Shown: in pieces, positions 42,489-51,391 of the stretch
How the letters are laid out: every line of letters begins with the position of its first letter
Numbering within the stretch: the stretch's first letter is position 1
Source of the DNA: Streptomyces sp. NBC_00572
GTDB taxonomy: Bacteria > Actinomycetota > Actinomycetes > Streptomycetales > Streptomycetaceae
Direction of reading: 5' to 3'
Length of the DNA: 64,000 nucleotides
NCBI RefSeq assembly: GCF_026341815.1
Contig: NZ_JAPENX010000002.1
Coordinates: 372,001-436,000, forward strand
The notes under the pieces: model-generated
The model's input: only the letters and a program-made list of their open reading frames with translations
Databases searched by the model: none
Told to the model about the DNA's origin: nothing
Program-made: the position numbers and the translations under genes

Positions 42489-44132
42489 TCAGAAGTCCTC
42501 GGCGACGATCCGTTCGATGTTGCGTTCGGCGAGTGCCGTGATGGTGACGAAGGGGTTGACGCTGGCGTTGCCGGGGATCAGGGATCCGTCGATGGCGTAC
42601 AGCCCCGAGTAGCCGTGGAGCCGCCCGTGGTTGTCGGTCGCCTTGCCCAGGACCGCGCCGCCGAGCGGGTGGTACGTGAGGTGGTCGCCCCAGATCTTGT
42701 ACACACCGAAGAGGTCGGTGCGGTAGATCGTGCCCTCCTTGGAGTTGATCTTGTCGAAGATGGTCTTCGCGGCGTCGATGGAGGTCTGCTTCCAGGCCCT
42801 GTCCCAGCTCAGGTCGACCGTGCCGGTGGCCGGGTTCCAGGTGAACTCGGCGCGGTGGGGGGTCTTGGTGATGGAGAGGTAGAAGGACGCGTAGGTCTCG
42901 ATGCCGGTGGGCAGCGGGGCGACCTCGGCGAAGGCTCCGCCCGCGTCCCAGTTGTCGATGCCCGCGGTGGGCATGGACGACTGGAGCTTGCCGGTCGGGT
43001 CCCACATGTGGTTGGCGCGCCCGCACATGACGTTGCCGTTGTCGCCCCAGCCCTTGCCGATCTCGTTGCTGAGGGCGGGGAGGGCGCCGGTGGCCTTGAG
43101 GCGGGTGAGCAGCTTGCTCGTGCCGACGCTTCCGGCGGCGAAGAAGACCTTGTCGGCGGTGACGGTCTTGCTCGCGAGGGTGGCGCCGGTGGTGTCGATC
43201 TGGTCGATGGCGACGGTGTATCCGCCGCCTGCCGCCGGGGTGACGGAGGTGACCTTGTGGAGCGCCGAGACGGTGACGCGACCGGTGGCCGCGGCCTGGG
43301 CCAGATAGGTCTTCTGGAGGGTCTTCTTGCCGGCGTTGTTGCCGTAGATGACCTCGCCGTCGAGGGCGGACTTCGGGACGGCCCCGGCGGCCTCCTGCTT
43401 CATGTAGTCCCAGTCGTAGACGTTCGGGACGAACACGAAGGGGAAGCCGGAGCGCTGGGCGTGTTTGCGGCCGACGCGCGCGTACTGGTAGCAGGCGGTG
43501 CTCTCCCACCAGGCCTGGTCCACCTCGGTGACACCGAGCCCGGCGTTGGCGCGCGGGTAGTAGGTCGCGTACATCTCGGCCGCGTCGACGGTGGGGAGGA
43601 TGGCCGCGAAGTTCTCGCGGCGCGGTGTGACGGCCATGCCGCCGTTGACGAGGGAGCCGCCGCCGACGCCCCTGCCCTGGTAGACGGTGATGCCGGCGAA
43701 GTCCTCGGCGTCGAGGATGCCCGTGTGACGGGGGACGTCCTTGTCGAGGGGGAAGCCGAGGAAGTTGCTCAGCGGCTGCTTGGTGCGGGTCCGCAGCCAG
43801 AAGGAGCGATAGTCGGGCCGGGTGGTGTTGGCGAAGATCTTGCCGTCGGGCCCGGGGGTGTCCCAGGCCATGCCCATCTCGACCATGTGGACGGCGATGC
43901 CCGCGCGGGCGAGCCGGAGGGCGGCGACGGAGCCGCCGTATCCGGTGCCGATGACGAGGGCGGGCACGTGGGCGCCGGTGGGGATCGGCGTGTCGACGAG
44001 GCGGGCTTCGGCATGGGCCGGGGTGCCGTGGCCGACGAGAGCCGCGGCACCGAGAACAGAACCTGTTCCCGCGAGGAATCGACGGCGACTGACGCCGCCG
44101 ATTCCCCTTGCGGACAGGGGTAGTTCACTCAT
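42489..44132 (-). CDS. choA: Secreted cholesterol oxidase (GMC family)
   Basis: 547 residues from the ATG at 44132 (GAGGAA 7 bases upstream). Twin-arginine signal SRRRFLAGTGSVLGAAALVG. The mature chain follows Streptomyces ChoA closely as I remember it: VIGTGYGGSVAALRLARAG (FAD), VYQGRGVGGGSLVNGGMAV, VFVPNVYDW, EVIYGNNAGK, RANHMWDPTGK, FAEVAPLPTGIETYASFYLSITK with the catalytic Glu, YHPLGG with the active-site His, and GSLIPGNASVNPFVTITALAERN with Asn. It oxidises cholesterol to cholest-4-en-3-one and H2O2 outside the cell. A KstR-like palindrome lies just upstream. Confidence 0.93.
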   Translation of the reverse strand: MSELPLSARGIGGVSRRRFLAGTGSVLGAAALVGHGTPAHAEARLVDTPIPTGAHVPALVIGTGYGGSVAALRLARAGIAVHMVEMGMAWDTPGPDGKIFANTTRPDYRSFWLRTRTKQPLSNFLGFPLDKDVPRHTGILDAEDFAGITVYQGRGVGGGSLVNGGMAVTPRRENFAAILPTVDAAEMYATYYPRANAGLGVTEVDQAWWESTACYQYARVGRKHAQRSGFPFVFVPNVYDWDYMKQEAAGAVPKSALDGEVIYGNNAGKKTLQKTYLAQAAATGRVTVSALHKVTSVTPAAGGGYTVAIDQIDTTGATLASKTVTADKVFFAAGSVGTSKLLTRLKATGALPALSNEIGKGWGDNGNVMCGRANHMWDPTGKLQSSMPTAGIDNWDAGGAFAEVAPLPTGIETYASFYLSITKTPHRAEFTWNPATGTVDLSWDRAWKQTSIDAAKTIFDKINSKEGTIYRTDLFGVYKIWGDHLTYHPLGGAVLGKATDNHGRLHGYSGLYAIDGSLIPGNASVNPFVTITALAERNIERIVAEDF

Positions 44133-44159
44133 GTGATGTTCCTCACTCGATGAGCGAAT

Positions 44160-44173
44160 GGGAACATGTTCTA
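44160..44173. promoter_or_regulatory. KstR-like motif upstream of choA
   Basis: Contains the perfect palindrome GAACATGTTC (44162-44171); read as a 14-mer ending in A it matches the actinobacterial KstR consensus TNNAACNNGTTNNA at every fixed base but one. It sits 27 bases before the choA start. Confidence 0.45.
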
Positions 44174-44259
44174 CTGTCGACAATCAGGGAAGTCACGAGA
44201 AACCGCCGGGTAACTTGAATCCGGCCACCCCTCTCGAACGAACCTCGCCCGATGCCGGG

Positions 44260-45693
44260 TCAGGCGAGCGCGGGCCCCGGGGCGCCGGTGAGGCGCTCGG
44301 GCGTGAGCAGCTGGGCGAGCCGGTCGGCGGGCAGCAGGCCCTTCTCCAGAGTCAGTTCGACGACCCCACGCCCGGTGGCGAGCGCCTCCTGCGCGATGGC
44401 CGTGGCGGCGGTGTAGCCGAGGTGCGGGTTGAGCGCGGTGGCGAGGCCGATGGAGTTCTCCACGGCCGCCCGGAGCGCCTCGGTGTTGGCGGTGATACCG
44501 CTGACGCAGCGCTCGGCGAGGGTCAGACAGGCCGCGCGCAGGGAGAGCAGGCTCTTCGACAGGGCGTGGAAGATGACCGGCTCGAAGGCGTTGAGCTGGA
44601 GCTGCCCGGCCTCGGCGGCCATGGTGATGGTGATGTCGTTGCCGATCACCTCGAAGGCGACCTGGTTGACGACCTCGGGGATCACCGGGTTGACCTTGCC
44701 GGGCATGATGCTGGAACCGGCCTGGACCGGCGGCAGGTTGATCTCGTTGAGTCCGGCACGCGGTCCCGAGGACAGCAGCCGCAGGTCGTTGCAGGTCTTG
44801 GAGAGCTTGACCGCGATGCGCTTGAGGACCCCGGAGAGCTGGACGAACGCGCCGCAGTCCTGGGTGGCCTCGATCAGGTTGGCCGAGGTGACCAGGGGCA
44901 GGCCGGTCAGTTCGGCGAGATTGCGGCGGGCGGTCTCGGCGTAACCGGGGGCGGCGTTGAGCCCGGTGCCGATGGCGGTGGCCCCGAGGTTGATCTCGTG
45001 GATGAGCTCGGCGGCCTCGGCGAGGCGGCTGCGGTCCTCCTCCAGCATCACCGCGTACGTGGAGAACTCCTGGCCCAGGGTCATGGGCACCGCGTCCTGG
45101 AGCTGGGTGCGGCCCATCTTGACGACCTCGCGGAACTCCAGGGCCTTGGCGGCGAAGGCGTCCTGGAGCACGGCCATCGCCAGGAGCAGTTCGCGGGCCG
45201 CGCCGATCGCCGCGATGCGGATGGCGGTCGGGTAGACGTCGTTGGTGGACTGACCGAGGTTGACGTCCTCGTTGGGGTGGAGGCGGTCGTACTCCCCCTT
45301 GGCGTGGCCGAGGAGTTCCAGGGCGCGGTTGGCGACGACCTCGTTGGCGTTCATGTTGGTGGAGGTGCCGGCGCCGCCCTGGACGACGTCCACGACGAAC
45401 TGGTCGTGGAGCAGTCCCGTACGGATCTCCCGGCAGGCACCGGCGATGGCGGCGGCCTTGTCGGCGGGCAGCAGCCCGAGTTCCTCGTTGGCGCGGGCCG
45501 CCGCCTCCTTGACGGCGGCGAGCGCGTCGATCAGCAGTGGGTAGACGGAGATCGGCGTGCCGGTGACGGTGAAGTTCTCGGTGGCGCGCAGGGTGTGGAC
45601 GCCCCAGTAGGCGTCGGCGGGAACGTCCCGGTCACCGAGCAGATCGTGCTCGCGACGGACGGGAACGGGGTGCGGGGCCGGTGCGGGAACCAT
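44260..45693 (-). CDS. aspA: Aspartate ammonia-lyase
   Basis: 477 residues from the ATG at 45693 (GAGGA 5 bases upstream). Fumarase/aspartase superfamily signatures are all present: VQGGAGTSTNMNANEVVANRALELLG, NEDVNLGQSTNDVYPTA, KMGRTQLQDAVPMTLGQEF, and the GSSIMPGKVNP substrate loop. It splits L-aspartate into fumarate and ammonia. Next to an L-asparaginase on the same strand, so the pair feeds asparagine carbon into the TCA cycle; the divergent Lrp regulator likely senses the amino acid. Confidence 0.93.
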   Translation of the reverse strand: MVPAPAPHPVPVRREHDLLGDRDVPADAYWGVHTLRATENFTVTGTPISVYPLLIDALAAVKEAAARANEELGLLPADKAAAIAGACREIRTGLLHDQFVVDVVQGGAGTSTNMNANEVVANRALELLGHAKGEYDRLHPNEDVNLGQSTNDVYPTAIRIAAIGAARELLLAMAVLQDAFAAKALEFREVVKMGRTQLQDAVPMTLGQEFSTYAVMLEEDRSRLAEAAELIHEINLGATAIGTGLNAAPGYAETARRNLAELTGLPLVTSANLIEATQDCGAFVQLSGVLKRIAVKLSKTCNDLRLLSSGPRAGLNEINLPPVQAGSSIMPGKVNPVIPEVVNQVAFEVIGNDITITMAAEAGQLQLNAFEPVIFHALSKSLLSLRAACLTLAERCVSGITANTEALRAAVENSIGLATALNPHLGYTAATAIAQEALATGRGVVELTLEKGLLPADRLAQLLTPERLTGAPGPALA

Positions 45694-45864
45694 GGGGTCC
45701 TCAGGGTGCGTGGCGCGCCCGGGGGGGGCGCCGGGGTTGCGGTGGGGTGGGGCGTTGCCCGTGGGGGCCGCGCCGAGGGGGCGGCCGTCCGCGTGCGCGG
45801 TGGCCGGGTCGACTTCACGGCCGTACGACGACGGGGCGGGCGGGAGCCCCGCGAAGGTTGGCTC

Positions 45865-45903
45865 CGGCTCGCGGGCGGGCGGGGGGGCGCCGCCCGCGAG
45901 CCG
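45865..45903 (-). terminator. Hairpin terminator after the asparaginase gene
   Basis: Perfect 13-bp arms (45865-45877 and 45891-45903) with a G-rich 13-base loop, 20 bases past the asparaginase stop codon. The surrounding 230-base gap is very G-rich on the plus strand. Confidence 0.75.
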
Positions 45904-45923
45904 GGGTTCTGGGGTGCGCCGGG

Positions 45924-47033
45924 TCAGGCGCGGGCGGCGACGGCCGAGGCCGAGCGGGAGCCGCCGGTGGCGAGGGCCGGTTCCGCGCGGACGGGTCCGT
46001 CGAGGAGGCGGCGCAGAAGGGCGGTGCCGCGGGCGGGGTCGCCCGCGCCGCCGTCGGCGAGGAGCGTCGCGAGGAGGGCGATCCGGGCCTGGGCGGCGCG
46101 GAGCGTGCCGGTGAGCAGTGCTCCGGCGGCGACGAGGTCGACGGCGCCGCCCCCGGTGTAGATCTCGGCGAGCGGCCCGGCGGGGACACGGGTGGTCACG
46201 GCGACGAGGACGCCCTGGGCGACCGCGTCGGCCACGGCGGCGGCTATCTCGGGGGTCGCGTTTCCCGCGCCGGTGGCGACGAGGACGATGCCGCGGGCGC
46301 CGGCGCCGACGGCCGCATCGAGGAGGAAGGGGTCTCCGTCGGAGTGGTGCGTGACGATGGCGACCCGGGGAAGCTGGACAGCGTCGGGGACGTCGGGGTT
46401 CGCCTTGTCCGCGGCGGCGGGCAGCGGCAGGGGCGTCGGGCGCTCCGGCTGCCGCTCGATGTCGACGCGGGAGAACCCGACGCGGCCCAGGCGCTCGGCC
46501 GAGGGGTCGGAGAAGGCGTCGGCGGCGAGCGTCTGGGTCTTGACCGTGCCGCGGGCGGCGTGGACGCGTCCGTCGAAGACGACGAGGACACCGAGGTCGC
46601 TGACGGAGGAGGCGACCTGGAGCGCGTCGTACAGGTTGCCGGGGCCGTCCCCGTCGCCGGTGCCGAAGGGGCGCTGGGCGCCGGTGAGGACGACCGGGCG
46701 GGCGTCGGTGTGGTGGAGGTCCAGGAAGAAGGCGGTCTCTTCCAGGGTGTCGGTGCCGTGGGTGATCACGATGCCGTCGACGCCGGGGTCGGCGAGGGTC
46801 TCGTGGACGGTCCGCAGGAGGGCGAGCTGGTGGGCCGCGGTGATGCGGGAGCTGTTGACGTTGAAGAGGTCGACGACCTCGACGGTGACGCCCTCGGGCA
46901 GCGGGGCGGTGGCCAGGACGTCGTTGCCGGAGGCGTCGGCCGCGTAGCCGGTGCCCTGCCAGCGGCTGGCGATCGTGCCACCGGTGCTGATGACGACGAT
47001 CCGGCGCGCTCCCCCGTCGTTCGTCCGCTTCAT
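45924..47033 (-). CDS. Type I/II L-asparaginase
   Basis: 369 residues from the ATG at 47033. The two catalytic threonine motifs are intact: VVISTGGTIAS (first Thr) and GIVITHGTDTLEETAFFL (second Thr and Asp), with Lys/Tyr positions in the following DLHHTDARPVVLTGAQRP. No signal peptide, so it is probably cytoplasmic. Converts L-asparagine to aspartate and ammonia; adjacent to aspartate ammonia-lyase. The C-terminal 40 residues are Ala/Arg-rich and probably disordered. Confidence 0.92.
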   Translation of the reverse strand: MKRTNDGGARRIVVISTGGTIASRWQGTGYAADASGNDVLATAPLPEGVTVEVVDLFNVNSSRITAAHQLALLRTVHETLADPGVDGIVITHGTDTLEETAFFLDLHHTDARPVVLTGAQRPFGTGDGDGPGNLYDALQVASSVSDLGVLVVFDGRVHAARGTVKTQTLAADAFSDPSAERLGRVGFSRVDIERQPERPTPLPLPAAADKANPDVPDAVQLPRVAIVTHHSDGDPFLLDAAVGAGARGIVLVATGAGNATPEIAAAVADAVAQGVLVAVTTRVPAGPLAEIYTGGGAVDLVAAGALLTGTLRAAQARIALLATLLADGGAGDPARGTALLRRLLDGPVRAEPALATGGSRSASAVAARA

Positions 47034-47136
47034 GCCTGCCGTCCTTACTCCGTACCGAAATGGCCCTGCGTCGCAACGATAGGACAGAAGGTGCGCAAGG
47101 CGATTGCGAAATCAGCCGCCGTATCGTTTCCGCGTG

Positions 47137-47151
47137 GTAGATAATTGCGCC
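47137..47151 (+). promoter_or_regulatory. -10 region giving a probable leaderless Lrp transcript
   Basis: TAGATAAT-like hexamer at 47138-47143 ends eight bases before the ATG at 47152, with no ribosome-binding site between. Just upstream, GATTGCGAAATC (47102 region) has GATT/AATC symmetry like Lrp/AsnC sites. Confidence 0.5.
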
Positions 47152-47616
47152 ATGGACCGAATCGATCTCCACATCTTGCGCGAGCTTCAGAACGACGGCC
47201 GGCTGAGCAACCAGGAGCTGGCCCAGCGGGTGGGCCTCAGCCCGTCGCCCTGCCTGCGTCGGGTGCGCCAGCTGGAGCAGGACGGGGTGATCCAGGGCTA
47301 CCGGGCGATCATCGACCCGGAAGCGGTGGGGCGGGGCTTCGAGGTGCTCGTCTCGGTGGAGGTGCGGCGGGACCGGGAGACGGTGGAGGCCTTCGAGGAG
47401 GCGCTCCAGGACGTGCCGGACGTCATCGAGGCGTACCGGCTGTTCGGGAGCCCCGGCTGTCTGCTGCGGATCGCGGTGGCCGACCTCGCGGCGTACGAGC
47501 GGCTGTGGATCGAGCGGCTGACGACCCTGACCGGGGTCACCGAGGTCAATTCGCAGATCATCATGAAGCGGATCAAGGAGCCGAAGGGGATGCCGGTGGA
47601 CGTCCGTGGCGTCTGA
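47152..47616 (+). CDS. Lrp/AsnC-family regulator
   Basis: 154 residues from the ATG at 47152. Complete Lrp/AsnC layout: helix-turn-helix DRIDLHILRELQNDGRLSNQELAQRVGLSPSPCLRRVRQLEQDGVIQGYRAIIDPEAVG followed by the RAM ligand-binding domain (VLVSVEVRR..., DVIEAYRLFGSPGCLLRIAVADLAAYERL). The SPSPCLRR recognition helix is typical of actinobacterial AsnC/Lrp. Divergent from the asparaginase/aspartase genes, which it probably regulates in response to an amino acid. Confidence 0.92.
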   Translation: MDRIDLHILRELQNDGRLSNQELAQRVGLSPSPCLRRVRQLEQDGVIQGYRAIIDPEAVGRGFEVLVSVEVRRDRETVEAFEEALQDVPDVIEAYRLFGSPGCLLRIAVADLAAYERLWIERLTTLTGVTEVNSQIIMKRIKEPKGMPVDVRGV

Positions 47617-47702
47617 GTACTCCTGAGGGCATCCGGGGCGGATCCCCGGGTCCTACGGTTCCGCCATATGCGAGAACGTCATGGAACAGCCTCCTCCCCG
47701 TT

Positions 47703-47724
47703 ACATGACAGGTACCTGTCGTGT
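47703..47724. promoter_or_regulatory. Inverted repeat before the secreted endonuclease
   Basis: 11-bp arms ACATGACAGGT and ACCTGTCGTGT directly abutting, with one mismatch, about 100 bases before the endonuclease ATG. Palindromic operator candidate. Confidence 0.55.
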
Positions 47725-47826
47725 GCCACTCTCCCGGTGACACGAAGTCAACACGCGTAGAACGGCGGGTTCGTCGAGCCGACCCCCGCCACCCCACGCG
47801 CACCGTCCCCCGGGAAAGGGCCCCCC

Positions 47827-48630
47827 ATGTCCGTTGTGCGGATCGGCAGATGGAAGGTGTGGGCAGCGGCCGTCGCCGCCACCCTCGTCGGCGTCACGCT
47901 CCCCACGGTCGCCGCCACCCCCGCCGGCGCCACCACCACCGCGTACGACAGCACGTACTACAAGAACGCGATCGGCAAGACCGGCACGACCCTCAAGTCC
48001 TCGCTGCACACCATCATCAGCAGCCAGAGCAAGATCTCGTACGACGCGGTGTGGAACGCGCTGAAGGTCGCCGACCAGGACCCCAGCAACACCAACAACG
48101 TGATCCTGCTCTACAGCGGGACCTCGCGGAGCAAGAACCTCAACGGCGGCGACGTCGGCGACTGGAACCGCGAGCACACCTGGGCCCAGTCCCACGGCAA
48201 CTTCGGCACCTCGGCCGGCCCGGGCACCGACCTGCACCACCTGCGCGCGGCGGACGTCCAGGTCAACAGCATCCGCGGCAACAAGGACTTCGACAACGGC
48301 GGCAGCGCGGTCAGCGGTGCGCCCGGCAGCTACACGGACAGCAACTCCTTCGAGCCGCGCGACGCCGACAAGGGCGACGTGGCCCGGATGATCCTCTACA
48401 TGGCCGTCCGCTACGAGGGCGACGACGCCTGGGCCGACCTGGAGCCCAACGAGTCGACCACCAACGGAAGCGTCCGCTTCCACGGCCGCCTCTCGGTCCT
48501 GAAGCAGTGGAACGAGCAGGACCCGCCGAGCGCCTTCGAGGAGCGTCGCAACGACGTCATCTACAACACCTACCAGGGCAACCGGAACCCGTTCATCGAC
48601 CACCCGGAGTGGGTCGAGGCGATCTGGTAG
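47827..48630 (+). CDS. Secreted endonuclease I-family nuclease
   Basis: 267 residues from the ATG at 47827. Signal peptide up to about AGATT (cut near residue 36). The EndA/NucM endonuclease I motif GDWNREHTWAQSHGNFG (His-Me finger with the catalytic His and Asn) is present, with SNSFEPRDADKGDVARMILYMAVRYEG following. Non-specific DNA/RNA degradation outside the cell for nutrient recovery, a common Streptomyces exo-nuclease. Preceded by a palindrome that may control it. Confidence 0.9.
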   Translation: MSVVRIGRWKVWAAAVAATLVGVTLPTVAATPAGATTTAYDSTYYKNAIGKTGTTLKSSLHTIISSQSKISYDAVWNALKVADQDPSNTNNVILLYSGTSRSKNLNGGDVGDWNREHTWAQSHGNFGTSAGPGTDLHHLRAADVQVNSIRGNKDFDNGGSAVSGAPGSYTDSNSFEPRDADKGDVARMILYMAVRYEGDDAWADLEPNESTTNGSVRFHGRLSVLKQWNEQDPPSAFEERRNDVIYNTYQGNRNPFIDHPEWVEAIW

Positions 48631-48995
48631 TCCGAGCGTCACAGCGGTGAACGGAGCCGGGCCGGGGTCGTCGTACCCGGTCCGGCTCCGTCGCGTTCCG
48701 GGCCGGGCACGTCGGGCGCCGCACACGGACAGGCCTCTACGCCTGACCGCTGAGACCGCCTTCAAACGTCAAATGGCGGATGTTCTCACGCTCTTGGCGC
48801 GAACGATGGATGCACCCAAGAGACGTTATCCATCCGTTATAAACGGTCAGTTCGGCCCGTTCTGTTTGCCTTTTCCGTGCGACCTGGCGCACATTTCCGC
48901 TCCGGGAGCCGTCGACGCATCTATCACGCCCACGTGTCCACAACAACCCCTCCGGACCAGGAAGTTCCGAGATCCACTGGGTAGCTTCGGCGCCC
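48631..48995. promoter_or_regulatory. Intergenic region carrying the ect operon promoter(s)
   Basis: 365 bases with no gene; the centre (48760-48850) is AT-rich. It holds an inverted repeat GATGGAT (48805-48811) / ATCCATC (48828-48834) and a small CCGTT-ATA-AACGG hairpin (48834-48846). The ectA ATG at 48996 has no Shine-Dalgarno; a TAGCTT at 48982-48987 could give a leaderless start. Confidence 0.55.
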
Positions 48996-49526
48996 ATGAC
49001 CCCGTTGACCACTGGCCGTACGACCACGACTCCCCGCACGACACCCCCGACGATCGCGGACGGCGCCGAGCTCTGGCGGATCGCACGCGGCTCGGGGGAA
49101 CTCGACCTCAACTCGCCGTACAGCTATCTGCTGTGGTGCCGCGACTTCGCCGACACGACCGCCGTCGCCCGTGACTCCTCCGGACGCCCGATCGGCTTCG
49201 TCACCGGCTACCTGCGGCCCGACGAGCCGGAGACCCTCTTCGTCTGGCAGATCGCCGTCGAGGGTTCGCACCGCGGAAGCGGGGTAGCCGGGACCCTGCT
49301 CGACGCTCTGTCCGCACGAGTGGCGGCCGAGCACGGAGTCAGCCGAGTCGAGGCGACGGTCACCCCGGGGAACCTGGCGTCCGACCGGCTGTTCCGGTCG
49401 TACGCGCGCCGGCACGGCGCCGAGGTGACGCAGGAGGTCCTGTTCCCCTCGGCCGCCTTCCCCTCGGCGGGGCACGACTCCGAGGTCCTGTACCGCATCG
49501 GCCCCCTCGGTGCCCCGGTGTCCTGA
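48996..49526 (+). CDS. ectA: L-2,4-diaminobutyrate acetyltransferase
   Basis: 176 residues. GNAT fold with the ectA pattern IADGAELWRIARGSGELDLNSPYSYLLWCRDFADTTAVA, the acetyl-CoA loop QIAVEGSHRGSGVAGTLLDAL and RVEATVTPGNLASDRLFRSYARRHGAEV near the C-terminus. It acetylates L-2,4-diaminobutyrate, the second step of ectoine synthesis. First gene of the ectABCD-ehu unit; no upstream ribosome-binding site, so possibly leaderless. Confidence 0.93.
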   Translation: MTPLTTGRTTTTPRTTPPTIADGAELWRIARGSGELDLNSPYSYLLWCRDFADTTAVARDSSGRPIGFVTGYLRPDEPETLFVWQIAVEGSHRGSGVAGTLLDALSARVAAEHGVSRVEATVTPGNLASDRLFRSYARRHGAEVTQEVLFPSAAFPSAGHDSEVLYRIGPLGAPVS

Positions 49527-49579
49527 CCCGTCGTCCGCGCAGACCACGCTCCCGAACCACACCCTGGAGAAGAGCTTCC

Positions 49580-50851
49580 GTGACCCTGACCGACATCGCC
49601 ACGCCCACCGTCTTCGAGACCGTCGAATCCGAGGTCCGCAGCTACTGCCGCGCCTGGCCCGTCGTCTTCGAACGCGCCAGTGGCAGCAGGCTGTACGACG
49701 AGCACGGGCGTCCGTACCTCGACTTCTTCGCCGGCGCTGGCTCGCTGAACTACGGCCACAACAACCCGGTGCTCAAGCGGGCTCTCCTCGACTACCTCGG
49801 CGACGACGGCATCACCCACGGCCTCGACATGTCGACGACCGCGAAGCGTGACTTCCTGGAGACCTTCCGGGCGACGGTCCTGGAGCCCCGCGCCCTGCCC
49901 TACAAGGTGATGTTCCCGGGCCCCACCGGCACCAACGCCGTGGAGGCGGCCCTGAAACTCGCCCGCAAGGTCACCGGGCGGCAGACGGTCGTCTCCTTCA
50001 CCAACGCCTTCCACGGGATGTCGCTCGGATCGCTCGCCGTCACCGGCAACGCCGCCAAGCGCGCCGGAGCGGGCGTCCCGCTCCATCACGCCATCCGCAT
50101 GCCCTTCGACGACTACCTCGACGGGCAGCTCCCGGACTTCCTCTGGTTCGAGCGGCTCCTCAACGACGCCGGCTCCGGCCTCGACCACCCGGCGGCCGTG
50201 ATCGTCGAGACCGTCCAGGGCGAGGGCGGCATCAACGTCGCACGGGCCGAGTGGCTGCGCGCGCTCGCGGAGCTCTGCCGCCGCCACGAGATGCTCCTCA
50301 TCGTGGACGACATCCAGATGGGCTGCGGCCGCACCGGCGACTTCTTCTCCTTCGAGGAGGCGGGCATCACGCCCGACATCGTCACCCTGTCCAAGTCCAT
50401 CAGCGGCTACGGCCTGCCCATGGCCCTCTGCCTGTTCCGGCCGGAGCTCGACGTGTGGCAGCCGGGCGAGCACAACGGGACCTTCCGCGGCAACAACCCG
50501 GCCTTCGTCACCGCCACCGCCGCCCTCGACGCCTACTGGCGCGACGGCTCCCTGCGCGAGCGCACCCTCGGCCGGGCGGGCCGGGTGGAGCGCGCCCTCC
50601 TCGACCTGTGCGCGGGCGACGGGCGCACGGGCCTCTCGGTCCGCGGCCGCGGACTGGTGTGGGGCCTGGAGTTCGCCGACGGGGAGCGCGCCGACGCCGT
50701 GTGCCGGCGCGCCTTCGAGACCGGCCTCCTCGTGGAGACCTCGGGTCCGCGCGGCGAGGTGGTCAAGCTGCTGCCGCCGCTGACCGCGACGGACGACGAA
50801 CTCGACGAGGGCCTCGGCATCCTGGCCCGCTCCGTCCGCCACACCGCCTGA
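49580..50851 (+). CDS. ectB: Diaminobutyrate-2-oxoglutarate aminotransferase
   Basis: 423 residues from a GTG at 49580 (GGAGAAGAG upstream). Class III aminotransferase: YLDFFAGAGSLNYGHNNP, NAFHGMSLGSLAVTGN, IVDDIQMGCGRTGDFFSFEEAGI and the PLP-lysine block LSKSISGYGLPMAL, then the GTFRGNNPAF motif. It converts aspartate semialdehyde to L-2,4-diaminobutyrate using glutamate as amino donor. Third step order in the operon is normal for ectABC. Confidence 0.95.
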   Translation: MTLTDIATPTVFETVESEVRSYCRAWPVVFERASGSRLYDEHGRPYLDFFAGAGSLNYGHNNPVLKRALLDYLGDDGITHGLDMSTTAKRDFLETFRATVLEPRALPYKVMFPGPTGTNAVEAALKLARKVTGRQTVVSFTNAFHGMSLGSLAVTGNAAKRAGAGVPLHHAIRMPFDDYLDGQLPDFLWFERLLNDAGSGLDHPAAVIVETVQGEGGINVARAEWLRALAELCRRHEMLLIVDDIQMGCGRTGDFFSFEEAGITPDIVTLSKSISGYGLPMALCLFRPELDVWQPGEHNGTFRGNNPAFVTATAALDAYWRDGSLRERTLGRAGRVERALLDLCAGDGRTGLSVRGRGLVWGLEFADGERADAVCRRAFETGLLVETSGPRGEVVKLLPPLTATDDELDEGLGILARSVRHTA

Positions 50852-50908
50852 TCCCTCTGCCGAACCGGCATTCCGCCGACCCGATGACCCGAAAGGCAGT
50901 CGTACCCC

Positions 50909-51325
50909 ATGATCGTCCGTACCTTCGACGAGCTGGAGAACACCGAGCGGCACGTGAGGGCCGCGTCGGGCACCTGGGAGAGCAAGCGCATCGTCCTGGC
51001 CCGTGAGCGGGTCGGCTTCTCCCTCCACGAGACCGTGCTGTACGCCGGAACCGAGACCGCCATGTGGTATGCGAACCACGTCGAGGCCGTGGTCTGCACG
51101 GCCGGCGAGGCGGAGCTCACCGACCACGAGACGGGCCGCACGTACACGATCGTGCCCGGAACGATGTACCTGCTCGACGGGCACGAGCGCCACACCCTCA
51201 AGGTGAAGGCCGACTTCCGCTGCCTGTGCGTCTTCAACCCGCCCGTGACGGGGCGCGAGGACCACGACGAGAACGGCGTCTACCCCCTGCTCACCGAACC
51301 CGAGCCCCCGTCCGACGACGTCTGA
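50909..51325 (+). CDS. ectC: Ectoine synthase
   Basis: 138 residues, the usual length for this cupin. MIVRTFDELENTERHVRA and SFSLHETVLYAGTETAMWYANHVEAVVCTAGEAELTD are signature EctC stretches, followed by MYLLDGHERHTLKVKADFRCLCVFNPPVTGREDHDENGVYPLL. It cyclises N-gamma-acetyl-diaminobutyrate to ectoine, with iron bound by the cupin barrel. Confidence 0.96.
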   Translation: MIVRTFDELENTERHVRAASGTWESKRIVLARERVGFSLHETVLYAGTETAMWYANHVEAVVCTAGEAELTDHETGRTYTIVPGTMYLLDGHERHTLKVKADFRCLCVFNPPVTGREDHDENGVYPLLTEPEPPSDDV

Positions 51326-51391
51326 GCCCGGCACGTCACCGACACCCCTACGCGAACCGACACCCCTTCACGAAAGGAAGCACGCTCCCCC

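Noticed and set aside
45694..45923. Very G-rich gap, possible G-quadruplex regulator
   Set aside because: G-runs are expected at this base composition; apart from the asparaginase terminator hairpin, nothing marks a specific function.
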